DNA of 64,000 bases. It comes from CAVZYN01 sp963779515. Its GTDB lineage: Bacteria > Pseudomonadota > Alphaproteobacteria > Rhizobiales > Hyphomicrobiaceae. This document shows positions 25,427 to 34,549 of this stretch, one piece after another. Within the stretch, counting starts at the first letter, position 1. Each line of letters starts with the position of its first letter. The notes beneath the pieces were generated by a model, which saw only the letters and a program-made list of their open reading frames with translations, did no database searches and was not told the origin of the DNA. The translations under genes were made by a program, and so were the position numbers. The stretch is taken from contig CAVZYN010000005.1 in the NCBI GenBank assembly GCA_963779515.1, forward strand, positions 62,001 to 126,000, read 5' to 3'.

Positions 25427-25771
25427 TCAGTACCGGCTGCTGTAGAACCACCGCCGCCAGAACGAGACCTGGCCATCCTGGTTCTCGGCGTTGATGTGCC
25501 GGTAGGCTTCATTCTGCGCCTCGTGAATGTCGCGATACTCCCGCCACGACATCCGGCCATCCGCCTTGGCGGCACGCTCCAACTCGGCGATACGCGCCTG
25601 CTCAGCAAGCAGCTGGCGATACTCGCGCCGCGTCAGCTGGCCGGAGTAGCGGCCCTGTTCGATACGGTTCTTCTGGACGTCCTGGTTCGCGTCGATCGTG
25701 TCTTCGCCATAGGCGAAAGCAGACGTTGCGCTGATCACGAGAGCGGCGGCGGTAAGAGCAATGCGTTTCAC
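25427..25771 (-). CDS. Small secreted protein (paralogue 2)
   Basis: A 114-residue protein with signal peptide KRIALTAAALVISATSAFA. The helical part resembles paralogue 1 (RIEQGRYSGQLTRREYRQL, EQARIAELERAAKADGRMS) and the C-terminus is aromatic (SFWRRWFYSSRY), echoing the RRWWW tail. The GTG start at 25771 is chosen because GAGAGGAG lies 7 bases upstream. The intergenic DNA at 25222-25426 contains a terminator hairpin and room for a promoter of paralogue 1. Confidence 0.8.
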   Translation of the reverse strand: MKRIALTAAALVISATSAFAYGEDTIDANQDVQKNRIEQGRYSGQLTRREYRQLLAEQARIAELERAAKADGRMSWREYRDIHEAQNEAYRHINAENQDGQVSFWRRWFYSSRY

Positions 25772-25947
25772 GACTGATCTCCTCTCAATATGACGGGCCG
25801 TTATGGCCCTGGTTGACTGCGTCATCATGAGAAAGACAGTAACGCCTCCACGTTGAACACCGCCTGAATTGCTCCTTTATTGGCGGTTCATCCGCGAAGT
25901 TTCGCAGGCGTCGCATCAAGTCGAGCGGGAACCTCAGGCCCCAAACC

Positions 25948-27171
25948 TCACGCCCTGCTCACCACCAGCGCCGCGTTCTGCCCGCCAAATCCGAACGCGT
26001 TGACGACCAGCGTGTCGAGCGCGCGCACCGCCGGCACCTTGATCGGCACCCGGAACCGCGCCTCCGGATCGACGTTGCGCGTCCCCGCCGTCGGCACCAA
26101 CGCACCCGCCGCCATCGACGTCAGCCCCGCGATCAATCCCATCGCGCCGGCCCCTCCCGCCGAATGCCCGATGTGCCCCTTGATCGACGTTACATGCAGC
26201 GTCTCAGCGTGCGCGCCGAACGCCGCGTTGATGGCGCGAATCTCCGCACTATCACCAACCTTCGTCCCCGTCCCATGCGCGACAACGGCATCGATTGCCT
26301 CGCGCGGCAGCTTCGCGTCGTTGATCGCCCGCGCGATCGTGCGCGCCTCCCACGCCCCCGTCGGCTCCGGCGATGACACATGATAGCCATCCGACAGCGA
26401 CGCATAACCGCGCACCACGCCGTGAATGCGCGCGCCCCGTGCCCGCGCATGATCCAAGCGCTCCAGAAACACCACGCCCGCGCCCTCGCCGAGAACCACG
26501 CCCGTGCGATCCCTATCGAACGGCCGGCACGCCGTCGCTGCATCTGCCTCCGGCTTGAACATGCCGAAACGCCCGCCCGAGAGCACCCGCAACTCGCACA
26601 TCGAGGCATCCGCTCCGCCCGCGATCGCGCAATCCGCCTGACCGCTCGCGATCATCCGCGCCGCGATGCCGATCGCATCGAGCGAAGAGGCGCAGGCCGT
26701 CGCGACCGTCAGCAACGGCCCATGCAGCTGCCACCGCAACGCCACTTGCGCCGCCGCCATGTTCGGCCACGCCTTGATATGGAATTTCCGGTCGATCCCC
26801 TCGACGCCGTGCGCATCCAGTCCGCGCTGCGACGCCGCCACGCTCTCCACCGCCGACAGCGCCGTGCCGAGAACGACGGCCGTTCGCTCCGCATCGGGCG
26901 GCGCCGGAAAGCCCGCGTCCCGCACCGCATCGATGCTCGCCGCGATTGCATACTGCGCGAACGTGTCGGTCCCCGCGACCACATGCGGCGGCATCCACGC
27001 CTCAGCCGCGAAGTCATCGATCGAGGACACCCAGACGCCGTCGAACTCCGGCCCATCACCAAACGGCGGCCGTCCGATCTTGCTGCGATCCGCGGCAAGA
27101 TTGGCGTGAAACGATGTGCGGTCGTGGCCGATCGACGAAATGACCCCGATGCCGGTAATCGCGATATCCAT
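25948..27171 (-). CDS. Beta-ketoacyl-ACP synthase family protein (FabF-like)
   Basis: A 407-residue condensing enzyme of the thiolase fold. The catalytic triad is visible: Cys in ATACASSLDAIG, His in VVAHGTGTKVGD and His in SIKGHIGHSAGG. VNAFGFGGQNAALV is the C-terminal glycine motif. It would elongate acyl-ACP chains by decarboxylative condensation with malonyl-ACP. It stands alone, without acpP or fabG beside it, so a specialised lipid or secondary role is possible. The start at 27171 (MDIAITGIGV) is preferred over a TTG four codons upstream. Confidence 0.9.
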   Translation of the reverse strand: MDIAITGIGVISSIGHDRTSFHANLAADRSKIGRPPFGDGPEFDGVWVSSIDDFAAEAWMPPHVVAGTDTFAQYAIAASIDAVRDAGFPAPPDAERTAVVLGTALSAVESVAASQRGLDAHGVEGIDRKFHIKAWPNMAAAQVALRWQLHGPLLTVATACASSLDAIGIAARMIASGQADCAIAGGADASMCELRVLSGGRFGMFKPEADAATACRPFDRDRTGVVLGEGAGVVFLERLDHARARGARIHGVVRGYASLSDGYHVSSPEPTGAWEARTIARAINDAKLPREAIDAVVAHGTGTKVGDSAEIRAINAAFGAHAETLHVTSIKGHIGHSAGGAGAMGLIAGLTSMAAGALVPTAGTRNVDPEARFRVPIKVPAVRALDTLVVNAFGFGGQNAALVVSRA

Positions 27172-27380
27172 CTTCGTTAGCAACCCCCGAGAGATGCAAC
27201 CTCAGATAGTTTAAGAAGCAATCACTCTCAAGCTAAATGCCTCTAACCGCAGCACAATCCGGCTTTGGCGCACCCAAAAAACACCCGTCGCCGGAGGATC
27301 CGCTGCACCGGGCAACGCAATTTTTCCCAATCCGGGTGCATACTCGCGCCAATCAAACGCGCGGAGGCCAACGGGGAGAC

Positions 27381-28067
27381 ATGGCACCACTCATCTTCAT
27401 TCTGGCGATTGCCTTTCTGCTGGTGGTTCTGCCGCAGCTCTGGATCTATCGCGTCTTGGAGCAGCACGCGGTCGAGCGCACGGATATTCCGGGCACCGGA
27501 GCCGAGTTCGCCCGTCATGCCCTCGACGCGCTGAAGCTCGATCACGTCAAAGTCGAGCAGACCGAGCTTGGCAATCACTACGACCCGGACGCCAAGGCCG
27601 TGCGCCTCGAGTCGCGCCTCATGAACGGCCGCTCGTTGTCCGCCGTGGTCATTGCCGCCCACGAGATCGGCCACGCCATGCAGGATGCCATGGGCCTGCC
27701 GAGCTTCCGCCGCCGTCTCCAGCTCGCCAAAGCCGGCCAGATCATCGGCTGGATCGCCTCCGCGTTTCTTTGGGCGGCACCCTTGCTGATGATCGCTGGC
27801 AAAGCACCGCAAGCACTGATCCTCAATCTGATCGGTTTCGTCGGCATGGGGTTGCTATCGATTCTGATGCAGATCACCACGCTGCCGGTCGAGTTCGACG
27901 CGAGCTTCAAGCGCGCCCTGCCACTGCTCGAGCACGGCGAGTTCATCGATCGGCGCGACATGCCCGCCGCGCGCAACCTCCTGCGCGCCGCCGCCTACAC
28001 CTACGTCGCCGGCCTTCTGCGCACCCTCGTCACCATCCCCGGCATGGGCCGCATGCCCCGCTTCTAG
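27381..28067 (+). CDS. YugP-type zinc metallopeptidase, membrane protein
   Basis: A 228-residue membrane protein. It has an N-terminal helix (LIFILAIAFLLVVLPQLWIY), then the zinc-peptidase motif AAHEIGHAMQ, then two or three further helices. The VRLESRLMNGRSLSAVVIAA lead-in is typical of YugP. The proteolytic target is unknown. The start at 27381 has GGGGAG just upstream. The 27172-27380 divergent region has no other feature I recognise. Confidence 0.87.
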   Translation: MAPLIFILAIAFLLVVLPQLWIYRVLEQHAVERTDIPGTGAEFARHALDALKLDHVKVEQTELGNHYDPDAKAVRLESRLMNGRSLSAVVIAAHEIGHAMQDAMGLPSFRRRLQLAKAGQIIGWIASAFLWAAPLLMIAGKAPQALILNLIGFVGMGLLSILMQITTLPVEFDASFKRALPLLEHGEFIDRRDMPAARNLLRAAAYTYVAGLLRTLVTIPGMGRMPRF

Positions 28068-28087
28068 TCCCGTGGTCGCACTTCCTT

Positions 28088-28170
28088 CCCTCTCCCCGTC
28101 CTCCACGGGGAGAGGGCGACGACGGTGTGCGCGCGAAGCAACGCACGCCGTCGTGGGTGAGGGGCAGCCA
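28088..28170 (+). repeat. A-family repeat, long form (A9)
   Basis: CTCTCCCC-GTCCTCCAC-GGGGAG, then a long second hairpin with arms ACGACGG and CCGTCGT, then GGGTGAGGGGCAGCCACG. It follows the metallopeptidase stop and marks the left edge of the block with opposite strand composition. Confidence 0.85.
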
Positions 28171-28214
28171 CGCGCTCCGTCACTCTCTCCAGGACCTGCG
28201 TGCGTGCGGATCGA

Positions 28215-29136
28215 TCACCCAGCAGCAGCCTTGACCGCGGCACGATAAGGGCTTGCGGCATACGAGCCGAGGATCTTCACCTCGCTCGAGAAGTATTTGA
28301 GTTCCGCCAGCGCGCGCTGCACCGGCGGATCCTCGGGGTGGCCCTCGATGTCGGCGTAAAACACGGTCGCGACGAACTTGCCGTCGAGCTGATAACTCTC
28401 CAGCTTGGTCATATTCACGCCGTTGGTCGCAAACCCGCCCATCGCCTTGTAGAGCGCGGCCGGAATGTTGCGAACGCGGAAGATGAAGGTCGTGATGATC
28501 AGACCGTTGCCGGGTTTCGGCGGCGGCGCGGGTTCGCGCGACAGAATGACGAAGCGCGTCGTGTTGTGGTCGGCGTCCTCGACGTTTTCGGCGAGGATGT
28601 CGAGGCCATAGATCTCGGCGGCAAGGCGCGGGGCGAAGGCGGCGCGGGTGCGATCGCCCCACTCGGCGACCTGGCGGGCGGCACCCGCGGTGTCGGCCGC
28701 GACATGCGGTTTGAGCTTCAGTTTGCGCACGATTTTGCGGCATTGGCCAATGCGCGTGGACGTGGCTGTAGACATCGGTGATTTCACCGATTTTCACGCC
28801 CTTCAGCGCCATCAGCTGAAACCGGATCGGCAGAAAGTGTTCCCCGACGATGAAGAGGCCGGCCTCGGGCAGCAGATGATGGATATCGGCGACGCGGCCA
28901 GCCAGCGAGTTCTCGATTGGGATCATCGCATACTTGGCGGCGCCCGACGTGACCGCGCCCAGCGCGTCCTCGAACGTCGGCGACGGCAGCGGCTCGAGAT
29001 CCGGAAACATCTCGCTGCACGCGATGTGGGAATTGGCGCCGGCTTCGCCCTGGAACGAGATCAGCTCGCGTGGTGCGCCGGCGCGGCGCGGCTTGGCGGC
29101 GGCCGCCGTGGTCTTCTGAGATTTCTTGTCGGACAT
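28215..29136 (-). pseudogene. pheA: Prephenate dehydratase with one +1 frameshift
   Basis: Two frames together give a full monofunctional PheA (prephenate to phenylpyruvate, phenylalanine synthesis). Frame one covers ISFQGEAGANSHIACSEMFP to ITDVYSHVHA. Frame two resumes at GQCRKIVRKLKLKPHVAADT and includes the catalytic-domain end TTRFVILSR and the ACT domain (ALYKAMGGFATNGVNMTKLE). The family reads SHVHALGQCR across the junction, so one extra base at about 28751 explains the break. Because this activity is normally needed for prototrophy, an assembly error is at least as likely as a real pseudogene. Confidence 0.88.
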
Positions 29137-29175
29137 TTTTTGCTTCGGGTGGGACTTGGGTTGCGGGACGCTGCG

Positions 29176-29919
29176 TCAGGATGTGGTGGCTGGCTTCAGC
29201 AGCTTGCGGGCCCGCTCAAGATCGGCGGGAGTATCGACACCGAGCGGCACGGTGTCAACGATACCGACATCGATGCGCATGTTGCCCTCCAGCGCGCGCA
29301 ACTGCTCGAGACGTTCGCGTTGTTCGAGCGGCGAGGGCCGCAATGAGACGAAACGTTCGAGCGCCGCACGGCGATACGCATAGATGCCGATGTGGTGGTA
29401 GAGCGGGCCGTCGCCGCTCGGCGCGGTCGCGCGCGTGAAGTAGAGCGCGCGCAGGCGTTTTGGCCCGATCGGCGTGCCGACGGCCTTCACCACATTCGGG
29501 TTGGTGCGCTCCTCCGGGTCCTTGATCTCGGCGGCGATGGTGGCGATGTGGGGACCTTTGTCCAGCAGTGGCGCGAGGCACTGCGTGACCAGCCGCGGCT
29601 CGAGCGTCGGCAGGTCGCCTTGCAGGTTGATGATGAACTCGAAGTCGCCGTCGGGATCGACGCGGTTGACGGCCTCGAACACGCGATCGGAACCGGAGAC
29701 GTGATCCTGCCGCGTCATCACGGCCTCGCCGCCAGCGCGACGCACGGCTTGGATGATCTCATCGCTGTCGGTCGCGACCACGACGCGGCCGAGCTCGGCC
29801 GCCATTGCGCGCCGCCAGCAATGCACGATCATCGGCTCGCCGTGGATATCGGCGAGCGGCTTGTCGGGCAGCCGCGTCGCGCGCAAACGGGCAGGAATGA
29901 CGATGAGCGAGCGGTTCAT
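29176..29919 (-). CDS. kdsB: 3-deoxy-manno-octulosonate cytidylyltransferase
   Basis: A 247-residue enzyme that activates Kdo as CMP-Kdo for lipopolysaccharide core synthesis, which shows a Gram-negative LPS-bearing cell. The N-terminal nucleotide loop is IVIPARLRATRLPDKPL. INLQGDLPTLEP, HIGIYAYRRAALERF and VDTPADLERAR are family blocks. The start at 29919 (MNRSLIVIPARL) is preferred over an ATG eight codons earlier. It precedes pheA by 39 bases. Confidence 0.95.
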   Translation of the reverse strand: MNRSLIVIPARLRATRLPDKPLADIHGEPMIVHCWRRAMAAELGRVVVATDSDEIIQAVRRAGGEAVMTRQDHVSGSDRVFEAVNRVDPDGDFEFIINLQGDLPTLEPRLVTQCLAPLLDKGPHIATIAAEIKDPEERTNPNVVKAVGTPIGPKRLRALYFTRATAPSGDGPLYHHIGIYAYRRAALERFVSLRPSPLEQRERLEQLRALEGNMRIDVGIVDTVPLGVDTPADLERARKLLKPATTS

Positions 29920-30078
29920 GACCGGCCTTCGGATGGGTGACAATTCGCCTCGGTCCTAGCTCGTAGAACGGACCCGGGCGCGGTTGCAAGCAGAACCGGA
30001 AACCCTATAGTGCAGGCGATTTTGGGGGTGGAGTCGGGCCGTTTTGTCCGGCTTTTTGGAATACGGAAGAACACGCCG

Positions 30079-30618
30079 ATGAACACGACGGACGGAAACA
30101 AGATTGCGATGGCGGTGCTGACGGCGCTGTTGATCGCGTTCGGCGGCAAGACCTGGTTCGAAATCAGGGCTGCCGAGCCAAAAGTTAAGGTTGCGGGCTA
30201 CGAATTGCCGAAGGCAACGCTGGTCGCAACCAGCGCAGCCGCAAGTTCCGCATTCGATTTCAAACAGTTGGCCAGCCAGATGGGCAAGGCCAACGCCGAC
30301 AATGGCCAGGCCAATTTCAAACTGTGCGCGGCCTGCCATTCCGTCGAAAAAGGCGGCGCCAATCGCGTCGGCCCGAACCTCTACGGCATCGTCGGTCGCG
30401 GCCTCGGCAGCGTCGCTGGATTTGGCTATTCTGACGCGGTGAAAGCCAAGGGCGGCAGCTGGGATTGGGAGAAGCTTGCCGGATATCTGCATGATCCGCG
30501 CGCCGCCATTCCGGGCAACAAGATGGCGTTTGCCGGCATCAAGGACATGACGGATCTGGCGGACATGCTGGCCTATCTCGGCAAGATCGGCGACAGCCCG
30601 GCGGCACTGCCCAAATAA
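30079..30618 (+). CDS. Membrane-anchored class I cytochrome c (CycM-like)
   Basis: A 179-residue protein. It has an uncleaved N-terminal anchor (MAVLTALLIAFGG), an Ala/Ser-rich linker, then a cytochrome c domain with haem site CAACH (Cys83, Cys86, His87) and a distal Met in GNKMAFAG. PNLYGIVGRGLGSVAGFGYS is the standard class I loop. It likely carries electrons to a terminal oxidase at the periplasmic face. It is divergent from kdsB, an arrangement common in Hyphomicrobiales. A clear terminator follows. Confidence 0.93.
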   Translation: MNTTDGNKIAMAVLTALLIAFGGKTWFEIRAAEPKVKVAGYELPKATLVATSAAASSAFDFKQLASQMGKANADNGQANFKLCAACHSVEKGGANRVGPNLYGIVGRGLGSVAGFGYSDAVKAKGGSWDWEKLAGYLHDPRAAIPGNKMAFAGIKDMTDLADMLAYLGKIGDSPAALPK

Positions 30619-30657
30619 CCCTTTGTTCTGAATTGTGAAAACGCGCTCGCGTTGAAA

Positions 30658-30685
30658 CCCCGCCATGATCCTGGCGGGGTTTTTT
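30658..30685 (+). terminator. Rho-independent terminator after cytochrome c gene
   Basis: CCCCGCCA-TGATCC-TGGCGGGG, a perfect 8-base-pair stem, followed directly by TTTTTT. It separates the cytochrome gene from the yej operon. Confidence 0.95.
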
Positions 30686-30801
30686 GTTTGAGGAAAAGAA
30701 TGACAAAGGATTCACTTGGCGGCGCCGGGGCATGCGGCCATATTCCGCGAAAATAACAAACGGCGCAGGCGATTGCTTACGCCTCACGATGTCCGGAGGG
30801 G

Positions 30802-32661
30802 ATGATGCGTTCTTTGGATCTGCGGTGGCGCATGGGCGCCGCGATGGTTCTTGCTTGCCTGTCGATGACCACGATCGTCGCGGCCGAGCCGGCAAAGCAT
30901 CACGCGCTGTCGCTGATCGGGAAACCAAAACTCGGGGCGGATTTCAAGCACTTCGATTGGGTCAACCCAAATGCGCCGAAAGGCGGCGTCGCGCGGATCT
31001 CGGCGCGTGGCACGTTCGATACGTTCTTTCAGTACAACATCAAGGGCAACAAGGCCGCGGGCCTCGGGCTGATCTACGACAAGCTGATGTTTTCGAGCCC
31101 GGACGAGGCCTCGACTGAATATGGGCTGATCGCGGAGACGGTGTCGTATCCGGCGGACTTCTCGGCGGTGACATTCAACCTGCGCCCGAGCGCGCGGTTT
31201 CACGACGGCAAGCCGGTGACCGTCGAGGACGTCATCTTCTCGCTCGAGGCGGTGAAGAAGCACGATCCCATGTACGCCCAGTACTACAAAAACGTCGTCA
31301 AATCGGAAAAGACCGGGCCGCATCAGGTCACCTTCACGTTCGACGTCAAAGGCAATCGCGAGCTGCCCCAGATCCTCGGCCAAATGACCGTGTTGCCGAA
31401 GCACTATTGGGACGGCAAGGACGCCAACGGCGAACCGCGCGATCCGGGCAAGACGACGCTCGAAGCGCCGCTCGGCTCCGGCCCCTACAAGATCAAGGAA
31501 TTCCAAGCCGGACGCTCGATCGTCTACGAGCGCGTCAAGGATTGGTGGGCGAAGGATTTGCCGGTCGGACGCGGCATGCACAACTTCGATACCCTGCGGT
31601 TTGAATACTTCCGCGATCGCACGGCGTCGTTCGAGGCCTTCAAATCGGGCAATCTCGACTTCTTCCAGGAGAACAGCGCGAAAGAGTGGGCGACCGCCTA
31701 CGATCTCGACAGCATCAAAGCCGGGCACATGAAGAAGGAGCAGATCCTGGACGGCGATCCGCCGCAGATGCAGGCCTTCATCCTCAATCAGCGGCGCAAG
31801 CAGATGCAGGATCCGCGTGTACGCCGCGCGCTCAATCTCGCCTTCGACTTCGAGTGGGCGAACAAGAATCTGTTCTACGATCAGTACGCGCGGGTGCAGA
31901 ACTTCTTCGGCGAGGCCGACTTGAAGTCGCAAGGCCTGCCGGCGGGCAAAGAGCTCGCGCTTCTCGATGAGCTGCGCAAGGATCTCCCGCCCGAGGTTTT
32001 CACGACGGAATACAAGCAGCCGCTCAACAAGACCCCTGAAGATCATCGCCGCAACATGAGCGAGGCGGTGAAACTTCTGACGGAGGCCGGCTGGACACCC
32101 AAAAACGGCGTGATGACGAACGCCAAGGGCGAAACGCTCACACTCGAACTCTTGACGTACGACAGCTCGTTCGAGCGCGTGTATCAGCCCTACGTCGGCA
32201 CTCTAAAAAAACTCGGGATCAATGCATCGATCCGCATCGTCGACATTCCGCAGTATCAGCGCCGCACCGACGACTTCGACTATGACATCATCGGTGCGAC
32301 GCTCGCGCAGTCGTCCTCGCCCGGCAACGAACAGCGCGAGTACTGGGGCTCGGCGGCGGCGGATATCAAAGGCAGCCGCAATCTGCTCGGCCTCAAGAAC
32401 CCGGTGTTCGACAAGCTGATCGACAAAGTGATTTTTGCCACCGATCGCGAGGAGTTGGCGGCGGCAACGCGCGCGCTTGATCGCGTTTTGTTGTGGAACC
32501 AGGCGGTGGTGCCGCAGTGGTTCTCGCCGTATGATCGCATTGCGTATTGGGACAAGTTTGCGCGGCCCGCAAAGCTGCCGTCCCGATCGCCCGGCTTCCC
32601 GCTGGTATGGTGGTGGGATGACGCGGCCTCGCAGAAACTGGCCGCGGCACGCGGTCAGTAA
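30802..32661 (+). CDS. yejA: Family 5 extracellular solute-binding protein (YejA-like)
   Basis: A 619-residue periplasmic peptide-binding protein with the signal peptide MGAAMVLACLSMTTIVAAE. The family start HALSLIGKPKLGADFKHFDW, then VNPNAPKGG, FHDGKPVTVEDVIFSLE and GSGPYKIKEF are all present. It should deliver oligopeptides or peptide-like compounds (microcin C-type in E. coli) to the YejBEF importer. GGAGGGG lies immediately upstream of a double ATG (30802 and 30805); the second has better spacing. Confidence 0.92.
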   Translation: MMRSLDLRWRMGAAMVLACLSMTTIVAAEPAKHHALSLIGKPKLGADFKHFDWVNPNAPKGGVARISARGTFDTFFQYNIKGNKAAGLGLIYDKLMFSSPDEASTEYGLIAETVSYPADFSAVTFNLRPSARFHDGKPVTVEDVIFSLEAVKKHDPMYAQYYKNVVKSEKTGPHQVTFTFDVKGNRELPQILGQMTVLPKHYWDGKDANGEPRDPGKTTLEAPLGSGPYKIKEFQAGRSIVYERVKDWWAKDLPVGRGMHNFDTLRFEYFRDRTASFEAFKSGNLDFFQENSAKEWATAYDLDSIKAGHMKKEQILDGDPPQMQAFILNQRRKQMQDPRVRRALNLAFDFEWANKNLFYDQYARVQNFFGEADLKSQGLPAGKELALLDELRKDLPPEVFTTEYKQPLNKTPEDHRRNMSEAVKLLTEAGWTPKNGVMTNAKGETLTLELLTYDSSFERVYQPYVGTLKKLGINASIRIVDIPQYQRRTDDFDYDIIGATLAQSSSPGNEQREYWGSAAADIKGSRNLLGLKNPVFDKLIDKVIFATDREELAAATRALDRVLLWNQAVVPQWFSPYDRIAYWDKFARPAKLPSRSPGFPLVWWWDDAASQKLAAARGQ

Positions 32662-32689
32662 CGCTCATGCGTTTTCGGGAGAATCGAGG

Positions 32690-34514
32690 ATGAAACTCCC
32701 TCGCCTTTTTTCGGCAACGGCTGCCGCGCTGGTCCTCGGCGCGGTCTCGGCTTTGCGCGCAGACGCCGAGTCACGGGCTCTCCAGCTTCGGCGAATTGAA
32801 GTACCCGGCCGGCTTCAAACACTTCGCCTACGTCGATCCGTCGGCGCCGAAAGGCGGGCGGATCTCGACCATCGGCGTCCAGGCGCTGCGGACGTTCGAC
32901 AGTTTTAATCCCTACATCCTGAAGGGCGATCCGGCGCAGCTCATGGAGCTGACGTTCGATAGTTTGATGGCGCGGGCAACGGACGAGGCCGACAGCATGT
33001 ACGGGCTCGTGGCCGAAAACGCCACGCGCGATGCCGACGGCAAGGCCATCACGTTCAAGCTCAGGTCCGCCGCAAAATTCTCGGATGGAACGCCGATCAC
33101 TGCCGACGACGTCGTCTTCACGCTCACCATTCTGAAAGAAAAGGGCAGCCCGCCGCTGCGGCTACAGCTGCGCGACGTGGTCGAGGCGAAGGCGCTCGAC
33201 CCGGCAACAGTGCGCTTCATATTCAAGGGCGAAGAGGTTCGAAAACTGCCGCTGGTGGTCGCTGGTTTGCCGATCCTGTCGAAAGCCTACTACGCGACCC
33301 GGGAGTTCGATCAGACGACGCTCGAGCCGCCGCTCGGATCCGGGCCCTACAAAATCGGCGACTTCAAGCAAGGCACGCATCTCACCTACAAGCGGCGCGA
33401 GGATTACTGGGGCAAGGATCTCCCCGTGAACATCGGGCGCTGGAACTTCGACGAGGTGCGGATCGAGTACTACCGCGACCGCACACCTGAATTGGAGGCG
33501 TTGAAGGCCGGCGTGATCGACCTCAGGGAAGAGTTCACGGCGCGCGATTGGGTGACGGGGTATGATTTCCCGGCGGTGAAGGATGGCCGGGTTCTCCGCG
33601 CCACGCTACCCGATTCCAATCCCTCCGGCGCGCAAGGGTGGTTCTTCAACACGCGGCGGCCGAAGTTCCAGGACACCCGCGTGCGCCAGGCACTCGATCT
33701 CGCCTTCGACTACGAATGGACCAACAAGAACATCTTCTCGGGTCTCTACACCCGTACCGCGAGCTTTTTCGAGAATTCCGACATGAAGGCGAGCGGCAAG
33801 CCCTCGCCGGAGGAGCTGGCGCTGCTCGAGCCGTTCAAGGCGCAATTGCCGTCCGGTGTCTTCGGCGAGCCAGTGGTGCCGCATGTCTCGGATGGCTCTG
33901 GCAACGACCGCAAGAATTTGCGCGAAGCGGTGCGGCTCCTGGAGGAGTCCGGGTTTGCCATCAAGGACGGCAAGCGGACCAACGCCAAGGGCGAGATTTT
34001 GGATATCGAGTTCTTGATCACCGATGTGTCGTCGGAGCGCATTCTCGGACCCTATGTCAAAAACCTCAACGCCATCGGCATTCAAACGTCGATCCGCCGG
34101 ATCGATCAGGCACAATATGAGCGGCGGCGGAAATCCTACGATTACGACGTGCTGAGCGCGCGCTTCGTCATCGGCCTGACACCTGGCCCGGAGGTGAAGA
34201 ACCTCTGGTCGAGCGAGGCCGCCAAGAACGACGGCAGTTTCAATCTCGCCGGGATTCAGTCGCCCGCCGTCGACGGTCTGATCGGCAAGATCACCGAGGC
34301 CAAGACCCGCGCCGACCTTCTAATCGCCACACGTGCGCTCGATCGGGTCTTGCGCGCGGGCCACTATTGGGTGCCGCAATGGTTCAAGGCAGCACATCAT
34401 ATCGCCCACTGGGATAAGTTCGGCCGTCCCGCGACAAAGCCGCTTTATGATCGCGGGATCATCGATACATGGTGGTATGATGCCGAAAAGTCAGCGAAAC
34501 TGAAAACCAATTGA
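32690..34514 (+). pseudogene. Second YejA-like binding protein, frameshifted in the signal-peptide region
   Basis: The signal peptide MKLPRLFSATAAALVLGAVS A starts at 32690 with GAGG upstream, but the mature protein (SHGLSSFGELKYPAGFKHFA YVDPSAPKGG onward, about 575 residues) is one frame away. One extra base between about 32751 and 32770, for instance in the TTT of GGCTTTGCG, restores a normal signal cleavage and continuous protein. The rest is intact, including GTPITADDVVFTLTI and GSGPYKIGDF. It is a paralogue of the preceding gene and lies 35 bases before yejB. If real, translation might restart at the internal ATG 32796, giving a protein without a signal. Confidence 0.85.
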
Positions 34515-34549
34515 TTGCGCCGCCGTAACGGAGCCTTGCCACCGGTCCC

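Noticed and set aside
25948..27171. Assignment of the ketoacyl synthase as NodE or a polyketide enzyme
   Set aside because: No nod, acyl-carrier or polyketide genes are nearby; only the general FabF-like family is supported.
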